Numbered from the stretch's first letter, positions 45,675-57,932 are shown. The stretch: DNA of 64,000 nt from Clostridiales bacterium (GCA_003533505.1 DQGD01000014.1:1-64000), one strand, 5' to 3'. Translations and numbers: made by a program. The notes: generated by a model from the letters alone, not told the origin.

Positions 45675-45923
45675 TTACTTATTCGAGTACAGCGCTTTCG
45701 CCGCCACGCCGTCCAGCATGCCGAGCTTGCCGGTCAGTCCGTTGATTATGCCGGTAGGCGCGTCCAGCACCACGCTGATTACGTTGACGTTTTTCTCGCG
45801 GTAGGGAAGCCCCATTCGCCCTACGACGAACTGTCCGTATTCGTGAAGAAGCGCGTTCACTCTTTCCGCGCGTTCGGCGTTCTCCACGATAATCGCCACC
45901 ACGGCTATTCTTGTGTCGTCCAT
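45675..45923 (-). CDS. TM1266-like iron-only hydrogenase system regulator
   Basis: 82 aa, ferredoxin-like ACT/NikR-type fold. RIAVVAIIVENAERAERVN, HEYGQFVVGRMGLPYRE and GKLGMLDGVAAKALYS match the TM1266 family as I remember it, a small family found near HydE/F/G in anaerobes. The start at 45923 has AAGGAG; the longer open frame runs back through the attenuator hairpin and is rejected. It leads the three-gene unit with the binding protein and permease. Its role in hydrogenase control is only by association. Confidence 0.82.
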   Translation of the reverse strand: MDDTRIAVVAIIVENAERAERVNALLHEYGQFVVGRMGLPYREKNVNVISVVLDAPTGIINGLTGKLGMLDGVAAKALYSNK

Positions 45924-45976
45924 TGTTAGTATCTCCTTTCGGGAGCGGCTTTTCGCGCCGCAACCGCCAAAATAAA

Positions 45977-46019
45977 CAAAAAGAAACTCCCCCGACCGCA
46001 AATCCATGGGCAGGGGGAG
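45977..46019 (-). terminator. attenuator hairpin in leader of TM1266/ABC genes
   Basis: On the minus strand, CTCCCCC (46019-46013) pairs with GGGGGAG (45993-45987), followed by TTTCTTTTTG. It lies between the promoter and the first gene, so transcription must pass it: the layout of a transcription attenuator or riboswitch. Confidence 0.8.
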
Positions 46020-46110
46020 AGAAATAAATATAGGGAATACCTAGGTATTCCGTTATATCGTTTTGTCGCGCTCCGCCACCGTCAGGACGAACCTTTCGGA
46101 TTGGGTTTAC
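46020..46110 (-). promoter_or_regulatory. leader RNA of unknown class (candidate riboswitch)
   Basis: About 90 nt between the promoter and the attenuator hairpin. It contains CCGAAAGG, GGTGGCGGAGCGCGAC and an 18-bp perfect palindrome GGAATACCTAGGTATTCC (46034-46051). I compared it by memory with TPP, FMN, SAM, cobalamin, guanidine, ZTP, fluoride and T-box consensus and saw no match. A protein-controlled attenuator is an alternative. Confidence 0.5.
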
Positions 46111-46116
46111 AAGCGC

Positions 46117-46145
46117 ATTATACCACGCTTTCGCGCCTTTGTCAA
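46117..46145 (-). promoter_or_regulatory. promoter of the TM1266/ABC unit
   Basis: Minus strand TTGACA (46145-46140) and TATAAT (46122-46117), 17-bp spacer; a perfect consensus match. Confidence 0.85.
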
Positions 46146-46160
46146 TAGTTTAGCGGCGAG

Positions 46161-46469
46161 TTAATCGTCAATCGTGCCGTGCAGCATCGCGCCGTGCAGT
46201 ATTCTGCGTATCTGCACTGTTTCGTTCGGTTTGTCGTAATAATAAATCGCAACGTAATTGCCGCAAACAAGGCATCTGCATTTGCGATTTTTGATTGCGT
46301 AATTGTGCGGAACGAAGCCGCTTTCGGGAAAATCGGCGAGAGACATCACGTCCTTTTCAAGTTCCAGATAGAACTCAACGGCATTTTCCGGACTGTCGGC
46401 GGCAATATAATCGACAATCGAGTTCAAGTCGCTCTCGGCGCGTTGTGTAAAGATTATTTTGCGCGTCAT
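46161..46469 (-). CDS. RelE/ParE-family toxin
   Basis: 102 aa. IIFTQRAESDLNSIVDYI and the later RCLVCGNYVAIYYYDKPNETVQIRRILHG are typical of RelE/ParE toxins, which cleave ribosome-bound mRNA or inhibit gyrase. Its ATG overlaps the antitoxin stop by 4 bp. Both genes are intact. Confidence 0.88.
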   Translation of the reverse strand: MTRKIIFTQRAESDLNSIVDYIAADSPENAVEFYLELEKDVMSLADFPESGFVPHNYAIKNRKCRCLVCGNYVAIYYYDKPNETVQIRRILHGAMLHGTIDD

Positions 46470-46738
46470 AATTCCGCCTTAATATTCAGCCGGCTTCGGA
46501 CGTTCGCGAAAACCTTTTCGGCGTCTACCGTTCTGCCGTCGACAATATCCTTGTCCGCTTCGCTCATAAACTGTTCGAGCCTCAGCTCGCGCGCAAACGC
46601 GTTGTAGTCCTCGATGCTCATTATTACGCTGTCGCCGCGCCCGTTTACGGTCAGAAAAATCGGCTCGCCCTGCTCGCGGCAAAGCTTCATAAGCCCCGAG
46701 TAATTATTTCTCAATTCCGACGAGGGTTTAATTTGCAT
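46466..46738 (-). CDS. Phd/YefM-family antitoxin
   Basis: 90 aa. The DNA-binding N terminus reads IKPSSELRNNYSGLMKLCRE and VTVNGRGDSVIMSIEDYNAF follows in family style (FLTVNGRGDSVIMSIEDY here); the C-terminal helix would wrap the toxin. AAGGAGG precedes the start. It probably represses its own promoter through the TATCA-N6-TGATA operator at 46778-46793. Confidence 0.9.
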   Translation of the reverse strand: MQIKPSSELRNNYSGLMKLCREQGEPIFLTVNGRGDSVIMSIEDYNAFARELRLEQFMSEADKDIVDGRTVDAEKVFANVRSRLNIKAEL

Positions 46739-46773
46739 GGCTTAAGTCGCCTCCTTATGCTTATTGTATGCAA

Positions 46774-46802
46774 ATTATATCATAATTTTGATACGATGTC
46801 AA
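46774..46802 (-). promoter_or_regulatory. toxin-antitoxin promoter with palindromic operator
   Basis: Minus strand TTGACA (46802-46797) and TATAAT (46779-46774), 17-bp spacer. The palindrome TATCA (46778-46782) and TGATA (46789-46793) overlaps the -10 box, a good site for antitoxin binding. Confidence 0.75.
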
Positions 46803-46809
46803 GAAAAAA

Positions 46810-46839
46810 ATAATCGCCGCGACTGTCCGTGGCGATTAT
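46810..46839 (-). terminator. terminator after the YjdF-like gene
   Basis: ATAATCGCC (46810-46818) pairs with GGCGATTAT (46831-46839); on the minus strand a run of seven T follows, ending just before the toxin-antitoxin -35 box. Confidence 0.8.
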
Positions 46840-46921
46840 AGAGGAAACGCGAGGCGTTTCGGGTTTTTATTTTGTCCTTTTATCCGGGCGACTGTTTATT
46901 ATTGAGGTGAGCCGAGTAGGG

Positions 46922-47902
46922 TTACCGCGCGTCGGTTTCGTCGGCGCAATCTGCCGGCGAAATCGTCGATTCAGCCGCGGCTTCGGCTGTGGCGGTTGCG
47001 GCTTCCGTTGCTTCTGCTTCGGGTGCCGCCGTTGCGGCTTCCGAGTATTCGGCGGTTTCGTCGAGGGCGTAATCGGCGGCGGTTTCGTCGGCGCAGCCGT
47101 GCGAATCTTCGGCTGCGAGTTCGGCGGCAGCCATAAGCTTAGCCTGCTCGTCGATTTGCGAAGCGGTCATCACGAGCTTGCCGTCGAACCAGTCGGGCTT
47201 GAGCTTCATGCCGATAAAAGCGTAGGTGCACACTCCGAGGCACCCCACGACGTTGACCATCATGTCGCCCATGGTGTCTTTAAGACCGCTGCCGTAGGGA
47301 ACCGAGCTTATTACGTTGCCGTTTTCCAGCACCTCGACTACGCCGTCCTTCCAGCGCTGCATATTGGCGTCGAAGATGCGGTCGGCGCTGTACTCGAAGA
47401 TTTCCCAAACGTACTCGGTGGTCATCGTGAAGCAGAACGTGAACAGCACGATAAAGAACGGCGAGAGATTCACCTTGTCGGGGTTGGTTTTGTTCAGCAT
47501 GAACACGAACGAGAAGCCGATAAACGACATAATCACGCCGCTGGTGGTATGCAGGATTTTGTCGAATAACGCGAGGTTATCGTAGGCGCGGTAGACCTCG
47601 CCGAGCACGAAGTGCGCGAAAATAAACACATACAGCGTAATCGTGATGTAGTTGGGAACGTACAGCTTGAATTTCTTTTCGAGAAACACCGGAATGTTCA
47701 GACACAACAGCGCCATCACGCACATGAAAATCTGATTCGCCGTGGTTTCGCCGCCCTCGCGGTTGATAAGGTAAGTCACCAGCGAAGCGATTGCCACCAG
47801 CGCGGTCAATATCTGCAAAAAGAAGTATAAAAACTTGTTGCCCCTGTTCTTTTTCACCAGTTTCTGGCGATATTTTTCAGTAAGCTCGTCTATCTTAGTC
47901 AC
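46922..47902 (-). CDS. YjdF/DUF2238-like membrane protein
   Basis: 326 aa. Several helices fill residues 25-245; FDKILHTTSGVIMSFIGFSF and the late GLKDTMGDMMVNVVGCLG resemble YjdF-type proteins, of unknown function. The last 90 residues are an Ala/Glu/Thr-rich, low-complexity tail (AATAAPEAEATEAATATAEA) with little likely structure. Its promoter (47966-47994) and terminator make it a one-gene unit. Confidence 0.65.
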   Translation of the reverse strand: MTKIDELTEKYRQKLVKKNRGNKFLYFFLQILTALVAIASLVTYLINREGGETTANQIFMCVMALLCLNIPVFLEKKFKLYVPNYITITLYVFIFAHFVLGEVYRAYDNLALFDKILHTTSGVIMSFIGFSFVFMLNKTNPDKVNLSPFFIVLFTFCFTMTTEYVWEIFEYSADRIFDANMQRWKDGVVEVLENGNVISSVPYGSGLKDTMGDMMVNVVGCLGVCTYAFIGMKLKPDWFDGKLVMTASQIDEQAKLMAAAELAAEDSHGCADETAADYALDETAEYSEAATAAPEAEATEAATATAEAAAESTISPADCADETDAR

Positions 47903-47965
47903 TGTAATTAAACCTCTGCATAGTATTTGGAATTCGTTTATCGAATATCACGATTTACCATGGTA

Positions 47966-47994
47966 ATTATACCCGATTTCGCTCTTGTCGTCAA
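47966..47994 (-). promoter_or_regulatory. promoter of the YjdF-like gene
   Basis: Minus strand TTGACG (47994-47989) and TATAAT (47971-47966), 17-bp spacer. Confidence 0.75.
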
Positions 47995-48049
47995 GCCGAT
48001 TTGGACGGGATAACCCGGAAACGCGCCGTAAATTATACTCGGAGCGGTC

Positions 48050-48100
48050 AATAGTAAAAACAAAAATCGCCCGTAGCGGAAATTCCGCCCGTGCGATTTT
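48050..48100 (-). terminator. terminator after clpB
   Basis: AAAATCGC (48063-48070) pairs with GCGATTTT (48093-48100), with an inner CGGAA/TTCCG stem; a T-rich run follows on the minus strand. Confidence 0.75.
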
Positions 48101-48166
48101 GTCTGCTCGCGCCGATTTCGGTTCGCGCGGAGCAGGGGATATTATTGAGATTTGTTTATTGCCGAT

Positions 48167-50779
<2,613 letters not shown>

Positions 50780-50803
50780 AGTTAAATCCTCCTTGTCCTT
50801 TTA

Positions 50804-51460
50804 TTAAATTATCAGTCTGCCGGCGTTGAGCTCCGCGAGGTAAGCGTTTTCCAGCTCCTCGGCGCCGATTGAGCCGCCGGTGACGAACCGCTTGAGCAGC
50901 TTGTCGAACGCGCGGATGTAATCGGTAATCGCGCGTCCGAGTTCCGCCGCCGAGTATTGTTTGCCGCGCGGCAGCGCGAGCGAGCGCGTCCACTTGTTGT
51001 CGTCCAGCGAGTATTCTATTTCCTCGCCGCCGGGCTGAGACGAAACGTAGATTTCTTCCATTCTCCGCCACAGCCCGAAGAATTCGGTCAGTGCGGCAAG
51101 CAGAGCCGGCGACTGCGTTCTGAAGTTGACCGTAAGCTCGCCGATTGAGCCGCCGGGCGAGCGGTAAAGCTCCACCTCGTAGCGAATCGTGGGGCGGTAG
51201 CGGTATTCGAGCGCGCTCTTTATCGACAGCGTGTTGTCGTGCTCGCCGAAGAAAACGGGCAAATCGTCCGCTCCCGGCATCAACGCTTCCACGCGCTTGA
51301 ACACGTCGCGGATCAGCCGTTCGGGGGTGGTCACCGAAACGTATTCGGCAAGAACCTCGTTGATAAAGCCCGAACGCGTCATTCCGCGCTCGTCCGCCAG
51401 CCTGTCGATTTCGTTCACCACGTCCTCAGCAAGCATTACGCTGTATACGTTCTTTTTCAT
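50804..51460 (-). CDS. ribbon-helix-helix N-terminal protein upstream of clpB
   Basis: 218 aa, family not recognised. The first 50 residues (YSVMLAEDVVNEIDRLADER, then GMTRSGFINEVLAEYV) look like a CopG/Arc-type DNA-binding domain. The remaining 160 residues are a mixed, soluble domain with no known motif. GGGAGG precedes the start. It shares a promoter with clpB and so may sense or regulate the heat-shock gene; that is inference. Confidence 0.7.
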   Translation of the reverse strand: MKKNVYSVMLAEDVVNEIDRLADERGMTRSGFINEVLAEYVSVTTPERLIRDVFKRVEALMPGADDLPVFFGEHDNTLSIKSALEYRYRPTIRYEVELYRSPGGSIGELTVNFRTQSPALLAALTEFFGLWRRMEEIYVSSQPGGEEIEYSLDDNKWTRSLALPRGKQYSAAELGRAITDYIRAFDKLLKRFVTGGSIGAEELENAYLAELNAGRLII

Positions 51461-51508
51461 CTTTTCGTTGCCTCCCGTGCTTTTCGTCGCGCTCTCGTTA
51501 TTTTCTCC

Positions 51509-51534
51509 GCGGCGGCTTTGCTTTATGCCGCCGC
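51509..51534 (-). promoter_or_regulatory. 5'-UTR hairpin of the RHH-clpB operon
   Basis: GCGGCGGC (51509-51516) and GCCGCCGC (51527-51534) form a perfect 8-bp stem with a 10-nt loop, about 50 nt before the first start codon. Possible mRNA stabiliser; it does not cover the ribosome binding site. Confidence 0.5.
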
Positions 51535-51585
51535 AGCCGTCCGAAAGCGTTCCCTGTCGGAGCTCTCGCCCCGACTTTCAACCAT

Positions 51586-51614
51586 ATTTTACCACCGATT
51601 TTCCGAAAATGCAA
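51586..51614 (-). promoter_or_regulatory. promoter of the RHH-clpB operon
   Basis: Minus strand TTGCAT (51614-51609) and TAAAAT (51591-51586), 17-bp spacer. The AT-rich stretch to 51750 separates it from the divergent two-component promoter; no gene is seen in 51461-51972. Confidence 0.6.
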
Positions 51615-51747
51615 GCTTTTTTAAAAAATTTTGTAAATATTTTTATATAAAAATTGCTACAAAAGTTTTCCGAACTCTGCGAAATCCGTCGACTTTTGTC
51701 GAAAAAGCACGAAGATGGTCGAACCGAAAAAAAGTTTTTAAAAACCC

Positions 51748-51776
51748 TTGATATTGTTGACGGGAGGATGTATAAT
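51748..51776 (+). promoter_or_regulatory. promoter of the two-component system
   Basis: TTGATA (51748-51753) and TATAAT (51771-51776), 17-bp spacer; the leader to the start codon is about 190 nt, with no recognisable riboswitch. Confidence 0.7.
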
Positions 51777-51972
51777 GTATTCGATGATATTTTCACAATA
51801 AAACGTGAGTAAATCACCGCTCGGAATGTGAAAATCGTAGTGACAGAGCGCGAAAAATGTCGAAAACGCTTTGCCGCGGCGGTTTGCCGAGAAAAACAAC
51901 GCCTTGCGAGGGAAACTTACAGGCGAAAAAAATACGCCCCGAGGGGAAACCGCGGGACGGAAGGAGTAAAGA

Positions 51973-52635
51973 ATGGCAAGATTACTTATAGTAGACGACG
52001 AGGCGAAGATTCGCGAGGTGCTCAGGCTTTACGCCGAGTTCGAGGGGCACGATTGCGTCGAGGCGGAGGACGGCATGCAGGCGGTCAAGCTTGCGCGCGA
52101 CAACAATTTCGACGTAATCATCATGGACGTAATGATGCCCAAGCTTGACGGATACTACGCCGTCAAGGAAATACGCAAGTTCTCTCAGGTGCCCGTCATA
52201 ATGCTTTCGGCGCGCACCGAGGAATACGACAGGCTGTTCGGCTTCGAGGTGGGAGTGGACGACTACGTTGTCAAGCCGTTCTCGCCCAAAGAGGTCATGG
52301 CGAGGGTGGCGGCGTTATTGAAGCGCGTCAACCCCGGCAAGGGCGCGACTATCGTGTCCGAAGGGCTGGAAATCGACATACCCGGCAGAAACGTGTACGT
52401 CGACGGCAAAAAAGTGAACATGACTCCCAAGGAGTACGAGCTGCTGTTTTACCTCGCGCAGAACAGAGGCATCGCCATTTCGCGCGAGCAGCTTTTGTCC
52501 AACGTGTGGGGCTACGACTTCTACGGCGACGACCGTACCGTGGACACGCATATAAAAATGCTGCGTTCGTCGCTGGGGCGTTACCGCGAGAAGATAGTCA
52601 CGCTGCGCGGACTCGGCTATAAAATGGAATTGTAA
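51973..52635 (+). CDS. response regulator, OmpR/PhoB family
   Basis: 220 aa. The receiver domain has the acidic pair DDE at 8-10, phospho-acceptor Asp52 in IIMDVMMP and Lys in VVKPFSPKE near 103. The C-terminal winged helix ends VDTHIKMLRSSLGRYREKIV. AAGGAG precedes the ATG. The kinase gene starts 12 bp later. Confidence 0.95.
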   Translation: MARLLIVDDEAKIREVLRLYAEFEGHDCVEAEDGMQAVKLARDNNFDVIIMDVMMPKLDGYYAVKEIRKFSQVPVIMLSARTEEYDRLFGFEVGVDDYVVKPFSPKEVMARVAALLKRVNPGKGATIVSEGLEIDIPGRNVYVDGKKVNMTPKEYELLFYLAQNRGIAISREQLLSNVWGYDFYGDDRTVDTHIKMLRSSLGRYREKIVTLRGLGYKMEL

Positions 52636-52647
52636 GAAGGCGCGCCT

Positions 52648-54225
<1,578 letters not shown>

Positions 54226-54525
54226 GAAAACGCGAATTTTCCCAACTTACCTTTTATTGTCATAATACGCTCACACTATTCCTTTATAGTATAGGTATCT
54301 CATTAGTTTCCTATCTTTGTCCGAGGAGTCGCAGTCCGGGGTCAAACGCCCCTGAGCCGCGGCTCTTCGGATTTTTAAACGCAAAAAAGTCCGCCCACTC
54401 TATGCGAGGTGACGGATTTTGTCTGTCGGGGGCAGAGCCGAGTTCCGTTTTTCCTCGTCTGTCAAAGCCGCGAAGCGAAAATCGCGGAGAAAACGTTGCC
54501 GTCCGGGGGAGCGGAGCGTTAAAAC

Positions 54526-54555
54526 TTGACGAAAGCGGCGCGAGTGTGCTAGACT
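54526..54555 (+). promoter_or_regulatory. promoter of first FAD oxidoreductase
   Basis: TTGACG (54526-54531) and TAGACT (54550-54555), 18-bp spacer. The rest of 54226-54525 has GC-rich hairpin-like stretches but no gene that I can support. Confidence 0.6.
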
Positions 54556-54619
54556 TCTTATATTGTTGTATCTTGCCGCGAACGGAAACCGATTTTGTCG
54601 CGGAAGAGGGGAGAAAAGC

Positions 54620-55900
54620 ATGGAGCAATATGAGTTTTCGCGAAAGCTGACGGTGAAGAAGCGTTACGACGTGATAGTGGCAGGCGGAGGCGTTGCCGGC
54701 GTTGCGGCTGCAGTTTCGGTCGCGAAAAGAGGCAAAAGCGTTCTGCTTCTCGAAAAGTCGAATATCTTGGGCGGTTTGGGCACGCTCGGGCTTGTGAATT
54801 ACTTTGTGCCGATGTGCAACGGCAGGGGCAAGCAAATTATTTTCGGGCTTGCCGAAAAGTGGCTTCGCGCTTCCGCCGAGTACGGGTACGACACCATTCC
54901 CGACGAGTGGAAAAACGGCGAGCCGAAGGAGCCCACTACCGCGCGCTACTATCAGCAATACTCGCCGTATATTTTCGCTTTGCAGCTAACCGAGGAAGTC
55001 AAAAACGCCGCCGTCGACCTTTTGTTCGACTGCACGGCGACTTATCCCGTCATGGACGGCAGACACTGCACGGGCGTAATCACCGACAGTAAGTCGGGGC
55101 TCGAGCTTTACGCGTGCAAAATGCTGATTGACACTACGGGTGACGCGGATTTATTGCGCCGTTCGGGCATGCCCACCGTGGCAGGCGAGAATTTTTACTC
55201 GTACTTCGGCAAGCAGATTACGCTGGACGGGTGCAGAAAAGCCGCGGAGAAGGGCGATATTCGCTATGCCTACGGCACGGTGTGCGGCGGCGGAATCAAC
55301 CTCTACGGCGATAATCAGCCTGCGGACAAGCCGCGCTGGAGCGGACTTACCGCGGAGGAAGTAACCGATTATCTTGTCGACAATCAGCTGGAAATGCTGA
55401 GAAAGCTTAAGGCGCAGCCGCGGCTCGAGCGCGACCTCGCGATGCTGCCGCTCATGCCGAACTTCCGCACGACTTGCCGAATACGCGGCGAGTACTCGCT
55501 TAAAGTCGCCGATTGCTATCGCCATTTCGACGATTCCGTGTGCGCGATAAACGACTTCGACCACCGCGACCACCTGTTCGAGGTGCCGTATCGCACGCTT
55601 ATCGATTGCGATTTCGACAATATCGTCACCGCCGGGCGTAGCGCTTCGGGCGAGGGCTACGGCTGGGATTTATTGAGAGTGATTCCGCCGGCGATTCTCA
55701 CCGGTCAGGCGGCAGGCGAAGCGACTTGCCTCGCCATTGAGAACGGCTGCTCCGTCGCCGCGGTGCCGATTTCCGCGCTCCAATCGCGGCTTGAGGCGGC
55801 AAACGTGATGATACATTTTCCCGACGCGTATATCCCCGACGACCGCACCGTAATCATTCACGGCAAAAATGCGGACGGTCACATCGAGGGACATAATTAG
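54620..55900 (+). CDS. FAD-dependent oxidoreductase (PF12831-like)
   Basis: 426 aa. The FAD-binding Rossmann motif VAGGGVAGVAAAVSVAKRG is near residues 18-36, then EKSNILGGLGTLGLVNYF. GRSASGEGYGWDLLRVIP near residue 350 and the late TGQAAGEATCLAIENG fit the FAD-dependent oxidoreductase family that often acts on sugars or polyols. No signal peptide or Fe-S cysteines. The start at 54620 follows GGGAG; an earlier in-frame extension lies over the promoter region. Substrate unknown. Confidence 0.83.
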   Translation: MEQYEFSRKLTVKKRYDVIVAGGGVAGVAAAVSVAKRGKSVLLLEKSNILGGLGTLGLVNYFVPMCNGRGKQIIFGLAEKWLRASAEYGYDTIPDEWKNGEPKEPTTARYYQQYSPYIFALQLTEEVKNAAVDLLFDCTATYPVMDGRHCTGVITDSKSGLELYACKMLIDTTGDADLLRRSGMPTVAGENFYSYFGKQITLDGCRKAAEKGDIRYAYGTVCGGGINLYGDNQPADKPRWSGLTAEEVTDYLVDNQLEMLRKLKAQPRLERDLAMLPLMPNFRTTCRIRGEYSLKVADCYRHFDDSVCAINDFDHRDHLFEVPYRTLIDCDFDNIVTAGRSASGEGYGWDLLRVIPPAILTGQAAGEATCLAIENGCSVAAVPISALQSRLEAANVMIHFPDAYIPDDRTVIIHGKNADGHIEGHN

Positions 55901-55956
55901 CGCGCGTTATAAAAATTCAGCGAAATCGTAAATAATAATGTAATTTTAACCGAAAC

Positions 55957-56062
55957 GGGTGACGGGAGGGCGGTCGCAAAGCCTGAGGGCTAAGCTCCCT
56001 TGGTCGCTATGCGACCGTGAACAGATTTTGCCTGACGGCAAAAATCGTTCAGCCTCCCGTAC
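55957..56062. repeat. imperfect palindromic element between FAD gene and tRNA-Pro
   Basis: Outer arms ACGGGAGG and CCTCCCGT enclose CGGTCGCA/TGCGACCG and GATTTTGCC/GGCAAAAATC stems. No protein is encoded. It may be a small mobile or structured element; no second copy is seen here. Confidence 0.5.
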
Positions 56063-56070
56063 TCCGAACA

Positions 56071-56110
56071 AAAAAATACCGATAACACATCTGTGTTATC
56101 GGTATTTTTT
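56071..56110 (-). terminator. terminator flush with tRNA-Pro
   Basis: A perfect 18-bp stem (56071-56088 with 56093-56110) whose A/T run starts directly at the tRNA 3' end; the last base is shared. Confidence 0.85.
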
Positions 56111-56185
56111 GGTCGGAGTGACGGGATTTGAACCCACGACCTCATGGTCCCGAACCATGCGCGCTACCATCTGCGCTACACCCCG
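56110..56185 (-). tRNA. tRNA-Pro (CGG)
   Basis: 76-nt cloverleaf on the minus strand. Acceptor stem CGGGGTG with CACTCCG, anticodon loop TTCGGGA giving CGG, T loop TTCAAAT and encoded CCA. Prolines read by CGG isoacceptors use CCG codons. Confidence 0.93.
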
Positions 56186-56381
56186 AAAACCGCCGTTAAG
56201 CGATAAAGCATAAAAGATTATAATAAAAAGCGCGGCGTTTGTCAAGGGTTTAGGGGGAGTTGAGCAAAAAGAAGTTTCGGCGCGGCTCGCAAAGGACAAT
56301 GGGCGCGTTGCAGGGGCGGCGATTATCGCGGATATGGACGGCGGCGGCTATCGGACTTAAGCGGATAGCAATCGATTACGC

Positions 56382-56410
56382 TTGACGGGGCGAGAAAGTT
56401 GTGCTACAAT
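56382..56410 (+). promoter_or_regulatory. promoter of riboswitch-controlled FAD gene
   Basis: TTGACG (56382-56387) and TACAAT (56405-56410), 17-bp spacer, just before the aptamer. Confidence 0.8.
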
Positions 56411-56420
56411 ACCGCATGGC

Positions 56421-56528
56421 AATGTATAAGCCCGTGAAATGGTCGGGCGTTTCTACCGGCTGCCCGAAGCCGACTACATTGAGAAGATTCGGGCGAGCTG
56501 TACGTCCGAGCGGAATCGGGCTTTTTTT
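56421..56528 (+). promoter_or_regulatory. purine riboswitch, guanine-type, with terminator
   Basis: P1 is AATGTA (56421-56426) with TACATT (56475-56480); P2 GCCCG/CGGGC; J2/3 GTTTCTACC; loops GAAATGG and CCCG can kiss. The specificity base equivalent to C74 is C56474, so guanine or hypoxanthine is expected. P3 looks short (CGGC/GCCG). A terminator-like hairpin (56486-56517) and a T run (56522-56528) follow. TTCGGGC at 56488-56494 can pair with GCCCGAA in P3/L3 as an alternative fold, the logic of ligand-driven termination. Confidence 0.88.
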
Positions 56529-56552
56529 ATGCCATTAAAAAGGAGAATCATT

Positions 56553-57920
56553 ATGGATTACGACGTAATAATCGTGGGAGCCGGACCGGGCGGAATTTTC
56601 GCCGCGTTCGAACTTCGCGACAGCGGACTGAAAACTGCGGTTTTCGAGGCGGGCGGCGCGCTTTCCGAGCGCAGGTGTCCCATCGACGGAGTGAAGGTAA
56701 AAAGCTGCGTAAACTGCAAGACCTGCTCGATAATGTCCGGGTTCGGAGGAGCCGGGGCGTTTTCGGACGGCAAGTACAACATTACCAACGACTTCGGCGG
56801 CAGTTTGTGGGAGCACATCGGCAAAAAACGCGCGCTGGAACTAATGGAATACGTCGACGAAATCAACGTGAGTTACGGCGGCGAGAATACGCGGCTGTAC
56901 TCGACGGCAGGCTCGGTTTTTCACAAGATCTGCATGCAGAACAAACTCAATCTTCTTGATGCCAAGGTGCGCCATCTCGGCACGGACATCAATTACGAGG
57001 TGCTGAGCAACCTTTATGCCGAGCTCAAAGACAAAACGGACTTTTATTTTCATTCGCCCGTAATCACCGTGAGAAAGACGGACGGCGGCTATGAAGTCGT
57101 TACGGCGAAAAAGACTTATACCTGCCGCGACTGTATAATTTCCGTGGGAAGGAGCGGCAGTAAGTGGATGCAGTCGCTCTGCCGCGAGCTGAACATTCCC
57201 ACGCGCTCCAACCGCGTCGACCTCGGCGTGCGAGTGGAGCTCAACGCCGAGATTTTCGAGCACCTTACGAGCGAGCTTTACGAGAGCAAAATCGTTTATA
57301 AGACCGAGAAATGCGAGGACTATGTGCGCACGTTCTGCATGAATCCGCACGGCGTTGTGGTCAACGAGAACACCAACGGCATAATCACGGTCAACGGGCA
57401 CAGCTTCGAGGCCGAGGACAAAAAGACGAGCAACACCAACTTCGCGCTGCTGGTGAGCAAGCATTTTTCCGAGCCGTTCAAGGACAGTAACGGTTACGGC
57501 GAGAGCATAGCGCGGCTGTCCAACATGCTGGGCGGCGGCGTAATCGTCCAGCGTTTCGGCGATCTTGTGCGCGGCAGGCGCAGCACGCGCGAGCGCATCG
57601 AGGAAAACTACGTCACGCCCACGCTCAACGCCACTCCGGGCGACCTCAGCCTCGTACTGCCCAAGCGCATACTCGACGGCATAATCGAAATGATTTACGC
57701 GCTCGACAATATCGCCAAAGGCACCGCCAACGACGAAACGCTTCTGTACGGCGTGGAAGTCAAGTTTTACAACATGGAAGTCGAAACGGACGAAAACCTG
57801 GAAACGAAACACAGGGGATTGTACGTCATCGGCGACGGCAGCGGCTCGACTCATTCGCTGTCGCACGCTTCCGCAAGCGGCGTGTACGCGGCCCGCCGTA
57901 TTCTCGAAACCCGCGCGTAA
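56553..57920 (+). CDS. FAD-dependent dehydrogenase (COG2509-like)
   Basis: 455 aa. DVIIVGAGPGGIFAAFEL opens the Rossmann fold; SCVNCKTCSIMSGFGGAGAF with its Cys cluster (about residues 51-58) and the late GDGSGSTHSLSHASASGVYA match the uncharacterised FAD-dependent dehydrogenase group. AAGGAG precedes the ATG at 56553; the open frame extends up through the riboswitch and is rejected. Under guanine-type control, it may take part in purine or redox metabolism; no reaction is known to me. It is followed by the propeller-like gene after 12 bp. Confidence 0.85.
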   Translation: MDYDVIIVGAGPGGIFAAFELRDSGLKTAVFEAGGALSERRCPIDGVKVKSCVNCKTCSIMSGFGGAGAFSDGKYNITNDFGGSLWEHIGKKRALELMEYVDEINVSYGGENTRLYSTAGSVFHKICMQNKLNLLDAKVRHLGTDINYEVLSNLYAELKDKTDFYFHSPVITVRKTDGGYEVVTAKKTYTCRDCIISVGRSGSKWMQSLCRELNIPTRSNRVDLGVRVELNAEIFEHLTSELYESKIVYKTEKCEDYVRTFCMNPHGVVVNENTNGIITVNGHSFEAEDKKTSNTNFALLVSKHFSEPFKDSNGYGESIARLSNMLGGGVIVQRFGDLVRGRRSTRERIEENYVTPTLNATPGDLSLVLPKRILDGIIEMIYALDNIAKGTANDETLLYGVEVKFYNMEVETDENLETKHRGLYVIGDGSGSTHSLSHASASGVYAARRILETRA

Positions 57921-57932
57921 GGAGAGAAAGAG

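Noticed and set aside
51461..51972. CIRCE or CtsR operator before clpB
   Set aside because: Looked for TTAGCACTC-N9-GAGTGCTAA and GGTCAAA-type tandem boxes; neither was seen.
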